DNA of 33,913 bases from contig JBGPND010000035.1 in assembly GCA_041487355.1 (NCBI GenBank), positions 1 to 33,913 of the forward strand. Direction: 5' to 3'. Under the pieces are notes generated by a model, which was given only the letters and a program-made list of their open reading frames with translations, was not told the origin of the DNA and searched no databases. Below are positions 8,025-15,403 of this stretch, piece by piece; within the stretch, counting starts at the first letter, position 1, and each line of letters begins with the position of its first letter. Origin of the DNA: JAMXLO01 sp041487355 (GTDB taxonomy: Bacteria > Pseudomonadota > Alphaproteobacteria > Acetobacterales > Acetobacteraceae). Position numbers and translations under genes: made by a program.

Positions 8025-8597
8025 ATGCGCATCGGCCTGCTCGGCGGTTCGTTCAATCCGGCACATGTGGGTCATCGCCATATTATCGACGTTGCGCGGC
8101 GACGGCTGCGGCTCGATCAGGTGTGGCTGCTGGTTTCGCCGGGCAATCCGTTGAAGCCGCAACGCGGGATGGCACCGTTCGGCCAGCGTCTGGCGTCCGC
8201 GCGCGCCATTGCGGACGGACGACGCGTCGTGGCAAGCGCGATCGAGGCAGTGTTCGGCACGCGCTACTCCATCGACACGCTGCGCCGCCTGTTGCGGCAA
8301 TTTCCCCGCGCGCGCTTCGTCTGGCTGATGGGCGCTGATATCCTGGAGCAGTTGCCGCGCTGGCGCCGCTGGCTGGACATCGCGCGCGGTATTCCCTTCG
8401 CCGTCCTGCCGCGGCCAAGCTACAATCACCGCGCCTTGGCCGGCCATGCGGCACGCCGGCTCGGCCATGCAAGACGGCCGGCGCGATCGGCCCCGGTGTT
8501 GTCCGAATTTGCCGCGCCAGCCTGGGTTTTTCTGTGCGTCCCGCAGCACGCCGCTTCGGCCAGTGCGATCCGCGCCAGCAAAGGAGCAGAGCCATAG
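8025..8597 (+). CDS. nadD: Nicotinate-nucleotide adenylyltransferase
   Basis: A 190-residue nucleotidyltransferase making deamido-NAD from nicotinate mononucleotide and ATP. The N-terminal GLLGGSFNPAHVGH holds the T/HxGH adenylylation motif, FVWLMGADILEQLPRW is the family core, and SASAIRASKG replaces the usual ISSTxxR segment near the C-terminus. I placed the start at the ATG at 8025 (MRIGLLGG). No good ribosome site precedes it, and the upstream frame (PRFGDRRR) resembles sequence included in relatives, so an earlier TTG start near 7996 or above is possible. The stop TAG at 8595-8597 overlaps the likely start region of rsfS. Confidence 0.93.
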   Translation: MRIGLLGGSFNPAHVGHRHIIDVARRRLRLDQVWLLVSPGNPLKPQRGMAPFGQRLASARAIADGRRVVASAIEAVFGTRYSIDTLRRLLRQFPRARFVWLMGADILEQLPRWRRWLDIARGIPFAVLPRPSYNHRALAGHAARRLGHARRPARSAPVLSEFAAPAWVFLCVPQHAASASAIRASKGAEP

Positions 8598-9106
8598 CCA
8601 AGCCGCCGAAACCGTTCTCGCCCGCGCGGCACCGCGCCGCCCCGCGCAAGAAGACCGCCAAGCCGACGCTGCCGGTGGCCGACAAGACGCCCGGCACGCC
8701 ACGCAAGAAGACGATAGCGGCCGGTCCACGCTCCGCCGCACCGCGCCGGAGACGAAAGGCCGAGCTGTCCACGTTGGAGCGGTTGCAGTCGGTCATCGTC
8801 GGTAGCCTGGAGGACGACAAGGCGGAAAACGTCGTGACGCTCGACCTCGCCGGCAAGGCGTCGTTCTGCGACCGCATGGTGATCGCCACCGGCCTGGCCG
8901 ACCGGCAGATCACCGCGATGGCGGAACATCTATCGGAGAAGCTGCATCAGGCGGGACTGAAGCGCGTGCAGGTGGAGGGCGCCGGCGGTGCAGACTGGGT
9001 GCTGATCGATGCCGGCGACATCGTCGTGCACCTGTTCAAGCCCGAGGCGCGGGCGATGTACGCGCTGGAGAAGATGTGGGGATCTGATCTGGACGAGGCG
9101 GTGTAG
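8594..9106 (+). CDS. rsfS: Ribosomal silencing factor RsfS (start uncertain, candidate AUA)
   Basis: RsfS binds L14 on the 50S subunit and blocks joining with 30S under starvation. The conserved domain begins at LERLQSVIVGSLEDDKAENVVTLDL and continues through FCDRMVIATGLADRQITAMAEHL, GADWVLIDAGDIVVHLF and YALEKMWG. Ahead of it is a basic, Lys/Pro/Ala-rich tail of about 60 residues. The start is tentative. AAGGAG at 8581-8586 lies 7 bases before an in-frame ATA (8594-8596) that overlaps the nadD stop (ATAG) and would begin 'xAKPPKPFSP'. The only standard in-frame choices are GTG at 8534, inside nadD and without a ribosome site, and GTG at 8675, also without one. Order nadD-rsfS is conserved in alphaproteobacteria. 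Confidence 0.88.
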   Translation: MAKPPKPFSPARHRAAPRKKTAKPTLPVADKTPGTPRKKTIAAGPRSAAPRRRRKAELSTLERLQSVIVGSLEDDKAENVVTLDLAGKASFCDRMVIATGLADRQITAMAEHLSEKLHQAGLKRVQVEGAGGADWVLIDAGDIVVHLFKPEARAMYALEKMWGSDLDEAV

Positions 9107-9108
9107 GC

Positions 9109-10002
9109 CTACGCGGGTTCAGCCAGTGCGATCAGCCGCGTTGCCGAGGCGAGCGCGGCTGCGACGGACAAATCCTGCATGCGTTCGCTCTGCGACAACG
9201 CCACGGCGGCCCGTGGTCCGACAGGCGAATATTCGTGCGCCGGTGTGGGGCCGAACAGGCCAAGCGTCGGTGCGCCGGCGGCGGCGGCGAGGTGCATCAG
9301 CCCGGAATCGTTGCCGACGAACAGAGCGCAGCGTGCGAGACATGCTGCCGCTTCCGACAGGCTAACCTTGCCGACCAGATCGATGGCTTCAGGCAGCGCG
9401 GCGAGGAGCGGGGCCGCCATCAAACGTTCCGCTTCGCCTGGGCCGGCGAAAACGGCGGGAACGGCGCCCGGCAGCGGCCCGGTCACCAGTGCTTTGAACA
9501 GCGCGGCGTAGCGTTCGGCTGGCCAGATTTTCGGTGCCCAGTTGGCGGTCGGGCCGAGGCCAATCACCGGCCGGCCCGCCGGCAGCAAGGCGGCGGCGCG
9601 CGCACGATCCTCCGGTGCGGTCCACATAACCGGCAGCGGTGGCGGATCGAGGCCCAGCACCGCGCCAAGCTGGGCGACCTTGTGGCCGGGCCGGCGTCGC
9701 ATCACCGCGCGCCTGCGCGTCGACACCGTCCAGGCGAGCGCCGAGCCGCGGATATCCACCACGAGGTCCCACGTGGTGGTCGCGGCGCTGGCCCAGAGCG
9801 GCAACCAGTGCAGGCTGTAGGGGCGCTTGTCGAGCACGATGGTGCGCTCGCGGTTCGGCATGCGCGCGAACACGCCCTCCGCCACGGGGCCGCAGGCGAC
9901 GGTGATGCGGGCCTCGGGGTGCGTGCGAACCAGATGGTCCAGCAGGCCGGTGGACAGCACCGCATCGCCGAGCCGGTTGGAGGTGACGAACAGGATGCGC
10001 AT
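9109..10002 (-). CDS. Glycosyltransferase family 9 (heptosyltransferase-like)
   Basis: A 297-residue GT-B glycosyltransferase of the ADP-heptose:LPS heptosyltransferase family, probably acting at the cytoplasmic face of the inner membrane in lipopolysaccharide or other glycan assembly. MRILFVTSNRLGDAVLSTGLLDHL is the typical N-terminus, PVIGLGPTANWAPKIWPAERYAAL the domain junction, and FVGNDSGLMHLAAAAGAPTLGLFGPT the donor-site signature. It is slightly shorter than E. coli WaaC/WaaF (about 320-350), so the acceptor cannot be assigned. The ATG at 10002 fits the family start; the ribosome site is weak. It converges on rsfS with only 2 bases between the stop codons. Confidence 0.9.
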   Translation of the reverse strand: MRILFVTSNRLGDAVLSTGLLDHLVRTHPEARITVACGPVAEGVFARMPNRERTIVLDKRPYSLHWLPLWASAATTTWDLVVDIRGSALAWTVSTRRRAVMRRRPGHKVAQLGAVLGLDPPPLPVMWTAPEDRARAAALLPAGRPVIGLGPTANWAPKIWPAERYAALFKALVTGPLPGAVPAVFAGPGEAERLMAAPLLAALPEAIDLVGKVSLSEAAACLARCALFVGNDSGLMHLAAAAGAPTLGLFGPTPAHEYSPVGPRAAVALSQSERMQDLSVAAALASATRLIALAEPA

Positions 10003-10096
10003 TGCGGGGACCGCATTAGCAGTCGGCGGGATGTTGCGCGAGCGGCTGGGTTGACGGCCCGCCGCATCGCGATGCGATCGCACCACGGTTCGCCTT

Positions 10097-10303
10097 CTAG
10101 GCTGCGTCACGTGCCTCCCGATCCCTGACCAGCCAGTACACCGCGCCCAACGCCGGGATGGCGGCCGCGAGGGCAAACAACTCTCCGGACTCGCCGTCGG
10201 CAAGATCGAGGATGATGAGTTTGCGGACGATTGCCAGCATGGCGATCAGGATGACGGCGCGAATCCAGCGCGATGCGGCTGTGTCACGCGACGATGCGGG
10301 CGG
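10097..10303 (-). pseudogene. C-terminal remnant of a PsiE-family membrane protein
   Basis: In one minus-strand frame, directly after the stop of the CYTH/CHAD gene, 68 codons read RWIRAVILIAMLAIVRK, then LIILDLADGESGELFAL and AAAIPALGAVYWLVRDRE before a TAG at 10097-10099. The pattern (hydrophobic helix, AIVRKLIILDL, second helix ending YWLVRD) resembles the last two membrane segments of phosphate-starvation-inducible PsiE proteins. A full PsiE has about 140-170 residues and four membrane helices; the first half is missing. There is no plausible start ahead of the conserved part; the only ATG is inside the first helix. I call it a decayed gene; a very short functional protein from the internal ATG is less likely. 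Confidence 0.6.
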
Positions 10304-11767
10304 TCAGCCCCAGAACGGCGCCAAGCGATGGAACTTCTGCCATGCTCGGTCGATTCGTTTGCGTGTCCGTTCGCCATGCGCGCCGACGAAGCCCAGGATG
10401 AGCCCGGCGGCGAAGGCCTGGCCGCCGCCGCTGCCCGCCAGTTCGGCCAGCAGGCTCGCGGCCACCGCCGCATCGTTGAGTGCGCCGAGCTGGTTCTGCA
10501 ATGTGCTCAGCCGGCGAATGAAGCGGCTGGCCGATTTGCCGGGATACAGCGGGGCAAATATTTCCGCGGCGTAGCGCAGCCGCTTGGCCCGCAGGCGTAT
10601 CGCGTGCAGTGCGGCAGGCTCCAGTTCGGCGATGTCGTCATCGATCTGCAGCAGCCGCTTCAGCCGTCGGTTCAGCACCCGGGCAGCAAACTCATCGAGC
10701 GGCACATCAAGCGCGGCATGCTCTGTTTCGCCCAGCGTCCCCTGCCAATCGTGCCCGCCGGCGAGGCAGGCCAGCTCGATTCCGAGGCGACGAAATTCGG
10801 CTCCGGCCAGGAACGCGCGCAACTCGTCGTGGCAGGCGCTCTGGCGCTGCTCTGCCGTGGCCAGCAGGCGCTGCAATCGCTTCTCGGCGGCAAAGGTGCC
10901 GGCGACTGCGGCGCCGGTCTCGGTCACGAAGACATCCCAGTCGCGCGTGGGCGCCAGCTTCGTGGCGAGCGCCTTCAGTCCCGCATCCACCGCATCCACG
11001 GCGGGGCAGCTCACCGCGCGGCGGAACACTTTGATCGCCGAACGCAGCCGGCGCACCGCGACACGCATCTGGTGCACGGGTTCGGGGCCTTCCTGCCCCT
11101 CGGCGGCGGATGGGGCGAAGTGCAGGATCACGTCGGTCAGGTGGCCGACCACGTGGGCGAACGCCTCGGCCACCGAAAGCCCGGCGGGCAGTACGGGCAC
11201 GCCCTCGTGCCGCGGTGGTGGCGCCACACCTGTGGCAATCGCGAGGGCTTCGGCGGCCAGGCTGGCGCGTGGCACGGCGAGGCGAAGCTGACCGGCGAGC
11301 GCCATTGCCAGGGATTGCACCGCTTGTGCCGCTCCCTCGATCCGCACCCGGCTGACGCGGTGCTCGCCGGCGACGGCACGCACGGCGCCGTTCAAGAGAG
11401 TCAGCGCGACGGGTCCTTGCGCATCGGCAAGCGCGAGGCTCAGCGAGCGGCCTTCAAACGCGGCCACCGGCACCAGCGGATCGGGCAGCGCATGGCCGAG
11501 CGTGGTCGGATCACGCCCAGCCGCCAGCACCGGCGCCGGGAGACCGGGCGGCCAGGTCTTCGTGTCGGGATGCAGCCGCTCCAGCCGCCATCCCGGGCGT
11601 TGTTCGGCGAGTGCCAGGCCTTGTTCGGCCAGGGCCCTGTCGGGGCTGTCGTGCCAGACGACCCGGATGGCCCTCGCGCGTGCCTTGCCGCTCTTCAGCG
11701 GTGCGAGAAGCGCAAGCCGAGGCAGGCGAGTGGCGTCGTCCGGATCGAGGCCAAGCTCCAGCTCCAT
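10304..11767 (-). CDS. CYTH and CHAD domain protein with degenerate CYTH site
   Basis: A 487-residue protein. Residues 1 to about 200 align in layout with a CYTH triphosphate-tunnel domain and about 225-485 with a CHAD domain, an all-helical, histidine- and arginine-rich domain known to bind inorganic polyphosphate. In CHAD one sees HQMRVAVRRLRSAIKVFRRAV, LAPTRDWDVF, HAIRLRAKRLRYAAEIFAPLY and the end KFHRLAPFWG. The CYTH hallmark ExExK is reduced to MELELGL (no lysine), and the usual basic positions are poor (GLALAEQRPGWRLERL), so triphosphatase activity is doubtful. The ATG at 11767 lies 4 bases after the sixA-like stop, so the two are probably co-translated. Likely role: polyphosphate binding (inference). 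Confidence 0.85.
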   Translation of the reverse strand: MELELGLDPDDATRLPRLALLAPLKSGKARARAIRVVWHDSPDRALAEQGLALAEQRPGWRLERLHPDTKTWPPGLPAPVLAAGRDPTTLGHALPDPLVPVAAFEGRSLSLALADAQGPVALTLLNGAVRAVAGEHRVSRVRIEGAAQAVQSLAMALAGQLRLAVPRASLAAEALAIATGVAPPPRHEGVPVLPAGLSVAEAFAHVVGHLTDVILHFAPSAAEGQEGPEPVHQMRVAVRRLRSAIKVFRRAVSCPAVDAVDAGLKALATKLAPTRDWDVFVTETGAAVAGTFAAEKRLQRLLATAEQRQSACHDELRAFLAGAEFRRLGIELACLAGGHDWQGTLGETEHAALDVPLDEFAARVLNRRLKRLLQIDDDIAELEPAALHAIRLRAKRLRYAAEIFAPLYPGKSASRFIRRLSTLQNQLGALNDAAVAASLLAELAGSGGGQAFAAGLILGFVGAHGERTRKRIDRAWQKFHRLAPFWG

Positions 11768-11771
11768 GTGC

Positions 11772-12320
11772 TCAGCTCGCCGTCTCCGGCAACTCACCAT
11801 CGCGCAGGTCGCGCGGAGTCAGAAAGCGCACAAGCTGGCCGCCGCCGGCATCCAGCTGCAACCACGGGCCGGCGATGGCGAACTCGGCAAGAGCCCCGGT
11901 CGGGAAACCAGCGGCAAGCCGACGTGCCGCCTCGTCTGAGGCGGACTGTGAGCGTACGCTGGCCAACATGACGGCCAGTTCGTGCATGCCCGGATTGTGG
12001 CCGATCAACAGCACACTGCGAACCGTCTCGCTCACGCCATGCAGGACCGCGAGCAGTTGCCGGGCACTCGCCAGGTAGAGCGTCTCCATGGGTTCCACCA
12101 GTGGCGTGTCGTCCCAGGGCTCCAGTGCCGCGAGTGTCTCCCGCGTGCGGCGCGCGGGCGAGACCAGCACGACATCAGGGGCCAGCCCGAGTTCGCGCAT
12201 CGCGCCGCGCATTGCGGCAGCCGCTCGGCGTCCCCGCTTGTTGAGGGGACGATGGCGGTCCGGCAGCTTCGCGTCGTCCCTGGAAGACTTGGCGTGCCGC
12301 AGGAGCAGAAGCTGGTGCAT
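11772..12320 (-). CDS. sixA: SixA-type histidine phosphatase
   Basis: A 182-residue histidine-phosphatase-superfamily protein. MHQLLLLRHAKSSRDD carries the phospho-accepting His9 in the RHAKS variant characteristic of SixA, followed by DRHRPLNKRGRRAA, VLVSPARRTRETLAAL and the second histidine motif VLLIGHNPGMHELAVML. E. coli SixA dephosphorylates phosphohistidine on the nitrogen phosphotransferase system. This copy is tightly linked to a CYTH/CHAD gene downstream, which suggests a phosphate or polyphosphate link instead, but that is inference. The ATG at 12320 removes a long unlike leader present in the open frame. The 209 bases upstream hold no gene I can support and should carry its promoter. 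Confidence 0.85.
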   Translation of the reverse strand: MHQLLLLRHAKSSRDDAKLPDRHRPLNKRGRRAAAAMRGAMRELGLAPDVVLVSPARRTRETLAALEPWDDTPLVEPMETLYLASARQLLAVLHGVSETVRSVLLIGHNPGMHELAVMLASVRSQSASDEAARRLAAGFPTGALAEFAIAGPWLQLDAGGGQLVRFLTPRDLRDGELPETAS

Positions 12321-12529
12321 GCTGCGTGAGGTCCGGCGCTGGCAGAGGCCGAGTCTGCCACGCTGCTGGGGACTTGTCCTCCCCGTCTCCAGGCTCAGTG
12401 TCGTATTCCTGTAACGGGTCGGGGCGTTTCGCTTGATGCGCCGTGGCACGGCGATCGGCACGCATGCGCTTCACCGCCGATGATGGCTCGGTGATCAGCT
12501 ACGAGCGGCTGTGATCCGCGGCGCGCTGC

Positions 12530-13024
12530 CTAGCGACGACTGGGGCTGGCCTGGGCCGTTCGGGTCGCAACCGGGCAGGCCACGACCTCGATCGGTTGGG
12601 CCAGCGTCTTGCTTGCGGCGTAACTGGCGAGGTCGGCGCCCTTCTGCAGCGCCATCACCTCGGTGAAAATGCCGACATTCTGTTGACAGAACAGCGTGCC
12701 CTGCTTGATCCCGCTCTGCGACTGGGTGTTCGCCAGGCTGGTGATGTAGTCGTCGTGCTCCCGCAGCGCGCGGCCGCCGCCGAACGCACGGGCGAAGTAA
12801 GCGTGCAAGGCGCGCTCCTGCGTCATCAGGTCGCTGCGGAAGCGCTGCACGAACTCGTTGTAGCGGTCCTGCTGGGCGCAGGTGAGCGCGGTCACCATCA
12901 GTTTGCTCTTGAGTCCGGCGATGTCGAACGCCGACACGTCAGCGGGCTTTGCACATTGCTGCGCGCTGGCAATCTGGATGCACAGCAGGCCGGCGGCGAG
13001 CAGACCGGAAAACATGATGCGCAT
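12530..13024 (-). CDS. Secreted protein of unknown function with four cysteines
   Basis: I do not recognise this family. The 164-residue product starts at the ATG at 13024, 7 bases after GGAG, and begins with a clear signal peptide (MRIMFSGLLAAGLLCIQIASA, likely cleaved after ASA). The mature part of about 142 residues is mostly helical in composition and has four cysteines (QQCAKP, LTCAQQ, LFCQQN, VACPVA), enough for two disulfides in the periplasm. There are no enzymatic motifs. A longer open frame upstream adds MSQVKFRRPPPLDWSFR, which would bury the signal peptide, so I rejected it. It diverges from ada across a 235-base gap and shares no operon. Confidence 0.75.
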   Translation of the reverse strand: MRIMFSGLLAAGLLCIQIASAQQCAKPADVSAFDIAGLKSKLMVTALTCAQQDRYNEFVQRFRSDLMTQERALHAYFARAFGGGRALREHDDYITSLANTQSQSGIKQGTLFCQQNVGIFTEVMALQKGADLASYAASKTLAQPIEVVACPVATRTAQASPSRR

Positions 13025-13259
13025 GCGAAAGCTCCAGTCCAGAGGTGGCGGGCGGCGAAACTTCACCTGGGACATGAGCTAAGCCCGGCAATATCCCGTC
13101 TTGCAACAGGAAATCGTGTGCGCATCCCCCGATTTGGCGGCCTTGTGGCTTGTTTGCCGCAGAGTGTGCGCGCCACCCTGGCAGGTGGCAAGCGCCGGCA
13201 GGCCGAGTCATCGCAACGCGCGGATGGCGAGCCGACCCGCCTGCGCCCAGTATAGCGGC

Positions 13260-14324
13260 ATGAAAGACACTCACATGATCGATCGTCTGTCGCACGATCA
13301 GCTCTGGGACCAGGTCATCCGCCGGGAGCCCGGAGACTTCCTGTATGCCGTCACCACCATGGGCGTCTACTGCAAACCCGGCTGCCCGTCGCCGCGGCCG
13401 CTGCGCAGGAACGTGCGCTTCTTCCGCAATTGCGGCGAAGCGGAGGAAGCGGGCTTCCGGGCCTGCCGCCGCTGCGATCCGAAAGGCGCGCGCGCGCGGC
13501 TCGCCCAGGCCGTGGTGCAGGACGCCTGCGCCTGCATCGAGGCGGCGGAAAAAATTCCGTCACTTGATACCCTGGCGGCGCGGTCCGGCTACTCCCGCTT
13601 CCACTTCCTGCGCATGTTTCGTGACCATACCGGCCTGACGCCACGCAGCTACGCCGAGGGTGTGCGCGCGAAGCGGCTGCACGCGGCTCTTGCGGGCGGC
13701 GCCCGCGTGGCCGACGCCGTCGCCGGCGCGGGCTATGGCTCAGAGAGCCGCGTCTACGAGAAGACCGGCGAGCTGCTGGGCATGACACCGGGTGCGCTGC
13801 GACGCGGTGGCGAAGGGGAGGTGATCCGCACCGCCTTCGCCGACTGTCTGTTCGGTCGTCTGCTGGTTGGTGCCACCGACAAGGGCGTCTGCTTCATCGG
13901 ATTCGCCGAACCGGACGAAGCGCTGCTCGGCGATCTGTGTCAGCGTTTCCCGCGCGCGAGGATCGTTGCCGATGATACGGCTCTGGCTAGTGCGGTTCGC
14001 GCGGTGCTGGATTTCCTGGAGGAACCGAAGCAGGCGCTCGACCTCCCGCTCGATCTGCGCGGCACCGCGTTCCAGCAGCGTGTCTGGCGCACGCTGTGCC
14101 GCATACCGCCTGGCGAGACACGGACCTATGGCGAACTGGCCGGCATGATCGGCGAGCCGCGTGCGGTGCGCGCCGTTGCCCGAAGCTGCGCGCAAAATCC
14201 GGTGTCACTGGCGGTGCCCTGCCATCGCGTCATCGGCAGCGACGGCAGCCTGACCGGCTATCGCTGGGGCGTTCCCCGCAAGCGCGCGCTCCTGGAGAAG
14301 GAACGCGCGGCTGCGACTGATTGA
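13260..14324 (+). CDS. ada: Bifunctional DNA-alkylation repair protein and activator Ada
   Basis: A 354-residue protein that removes methyl groups from DNA phosphotriesters and from O6-methylguanine and, once methylated at the N-terminus, activates the adaptive response. Zinc cysteines fall at 38, 42, 69 and 72, with Cys38 (VYCKPGCPSPRPLRRNVRFF) the phosphotriester acceptor. An AraC-type helix-turn-helix spans about 85-182 (LAARSGYSRFHFLRMFRDHTG). The methyltransferase domain ends with NPVSLAVPCHRVIG, active Cys321. These numbers equal those of E. coli Ada, which supports the ATG at 13260 over the ATG at 13275. No alkB or alkA is adjacent. The gap upstream should contain an autoregulated promoter, but I cannot point to an Ada box. 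Confidence 0.97.
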   Translation: MKDTHMIDRLSHDQLWDQVIRREPGDFLYAVTTMGVYCKPGCPSPRPLRRNVRFFRNCGEAEEAGFRACRRCDPKGARARLAQAVVQDACACIEAAEKIPSLDTLAARSGYSRFHFLRMFRDHTGLTPRSYAEGVRAKRLHAALAGGARVADAVAGAGYGSESRVYEKTGELLGMTPGALRRGGEGEVIRTAFADCLFGRLLVGATDKGVCFIGFAEPDEALLGDLCQRFPRARIVADDTALASAVRAVLDFLEEPKQALDLPLDLRGTAFQQRVWRTLCRIPPGETRTYGELAGMIGEPRAVRAVARSCAQNPVSLAVPCHRVIGSDGSLTGYRWGVPRKRALLEKERAAATD

Positions 14325-14492
14325 GGTTCGTCAGTAGCCGACGATCACACCGTCCGCGCCTTCGAGCGCTTCGTCTCCCGACGCAGAAACTAGGAAGCCT
14401 TGCTGGCGAGATCGTGGCGGCATGCCCATCTCACTGCATCGTGCGGTGGCACATGGCAGTTGACCGGCCGTGCGAGGTGGCCTAACTGCAAT

Positions 14493-14507
14493 TGCGAATT
14501 CTTCGCA
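14493..14507. promoter_or_regulatory. Perfect dyad upstream of the iron permease, possible operator
   Basis: TGCGAA-TTC-TTCGCA is a perfect 6+3+6 inverted repeat 13 bases before the FTR1 start. Its centre GAAnnnTTC is the core of the iron-control element bound by Irr in alphaproteobacteria, although the flanks are GC-rich rather than the consensus T/A. Position and gene function make iron regulation reasonable, but a chance dyad cannot be excluded. Confidence 0.4.
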
Positions 14508-14520
14508 TCTTGGAGTCCGG

Positions 14521-15360
14521 ATGCTCGCCAGCCTGGTCATCGTCTTCCGTGAGGCTATCGAGGCCGGACTCATCGTCGGCATCGTCCTGGCGGCGACACG
14601 GGCCGTGCCGCGACGTGGGCGGTGGGTGAGCTGCGGCATTGCCGCCGGCACGCTGGGTGCCTGCCTGGTGGCGGCCTTTGCCGGGGAGCTCGGTGCGCTG
14701 TTCAACGGCTCGGGGCAGGAGCTGTTCAACGCAGCAATCCTGCTGGTCGCCGTCGGCATGCTGACCTGGCACAACGCCTGGATGGCTGGTCACGGCCGCG
14801 AGCTCGCCCGTGAGGTGCGCGCCGTGGGCACCGCGGTGGCGGAAGGCGATCGGCCGCTGACCGCGCTCGCCGTTGTCGTCGGCGTGGCCGTGCTGCGCGA
14901 AGGCTCCGAGGTGGTGCTGTTCCTCTATGGCATCCTTGCCACCGGTGGTGCCTCGGTCGGCGCCATGCTGGCTGGTGGCCTGCTTGGCATCGCGCTGGGC
15001 GCCGCTATGTCGGCGCTGATCTATCTCGGCCTGCTTGCGGTGCCGGCCCATCGCTTGTTTGCGGTCACCACCGGCCTGATTACACTGCTCGCCGCCGGAC
15101 TGGCGGCCCAGGCCGTGTTCTTCCTGCAACAGGCCGACTATTTCCAGAGCCTCGCCACGCCGCTGTGGGACACGTCCTGGCTGCTCAGCGACGACAGCGT
15201 GACGGGCCGCCTGCTGCACACGCTGATCGGTTACACCGCGACGCCGGACGGCGCGCAGCTGCTCGCCTACGCAGGCGCGATCGCGCTGATGCTGGCAATG
15301 ATGCGCCTGGCCCGCGGCAGGACCGCGACCTCCCACCTGCCGGCGCGTTCGTCTCCCTGA
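14521..15360 (+). CDS. FTR1 family iron permease
   Basis: A 279-residue inner-membrane protein of the FTR1/EfeU family with about seven hydrophobic segments. The two iron-binding REGLE-type motifs are present: REAIE at 10-14 (VIVFREAIEAGLIVGIVLA) and REGSE at 126-130 (VLREGSEVVLFLYG). EfeU usually works with the periplasmic EfeO and EfeB, but neither partner is in this window. The ATG at 14521 has GGAG 5 bases upstream and puts the first motif at the normal distance from the N-terminus; an upstream start would add 17 polar residues. The C-terminus (LARGRTATSHLPARSSP) is cytoplasmic-like. A dyad just upstream may be a regulator site. Confidence 0.9.
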   Translation: MLASLVIVFREAIEAGLIVGIVLAATRAVPRRGRWVSCGIAAGTLGACLVAAFAGELGALFNGSGQELFNAAILLVAVGMLTWHNAWMAGHGRELAREVRAVGTAVAEGDRPLTALAVVVGVAVLREGSEVVLFLYGILATGGASVGAMLAGGLLGIALGAAMSALIYLGLLAVPAHRLFAVTTGLITLLAAGLAAQAVFFLQQADYFQSLATPLWDTSWLLSDDSVTGRLLHTLIGYTATPDGAQLLAYAGAIALMLAMMRLARGRTATSHLPARSSP

Positions 15361-15403
15361 CCGTCGCCGCCGTGCTATACGGCGGGCGAGGGAGGGGGGA
15401 GCC

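Noticed and set aside
9235..10128. A 297-codon plus-strand frame
   Set aside because: It mirrors the GT9 gene and has low-complexity Arg/Gly composition; the minus-strand protein has clear motifs.
12463..12513. Mini-frame reading MRFTADDGSVISYERL before a stop
   Set aside because: It resembles the start of a hydrolase, but 16 codons with no continuation in other frames are not enough to call a remnant.
13025..13259. A longer ada start within the 235-base upstream gap
   Set aside because: The ATG at 13260 reproduces E. coli numbering for all zinc cysteines and for Cys321, so the upstream codons are leader. A GCCACC/GGTGGC hairpin is there, but I could not identify an Ada box.
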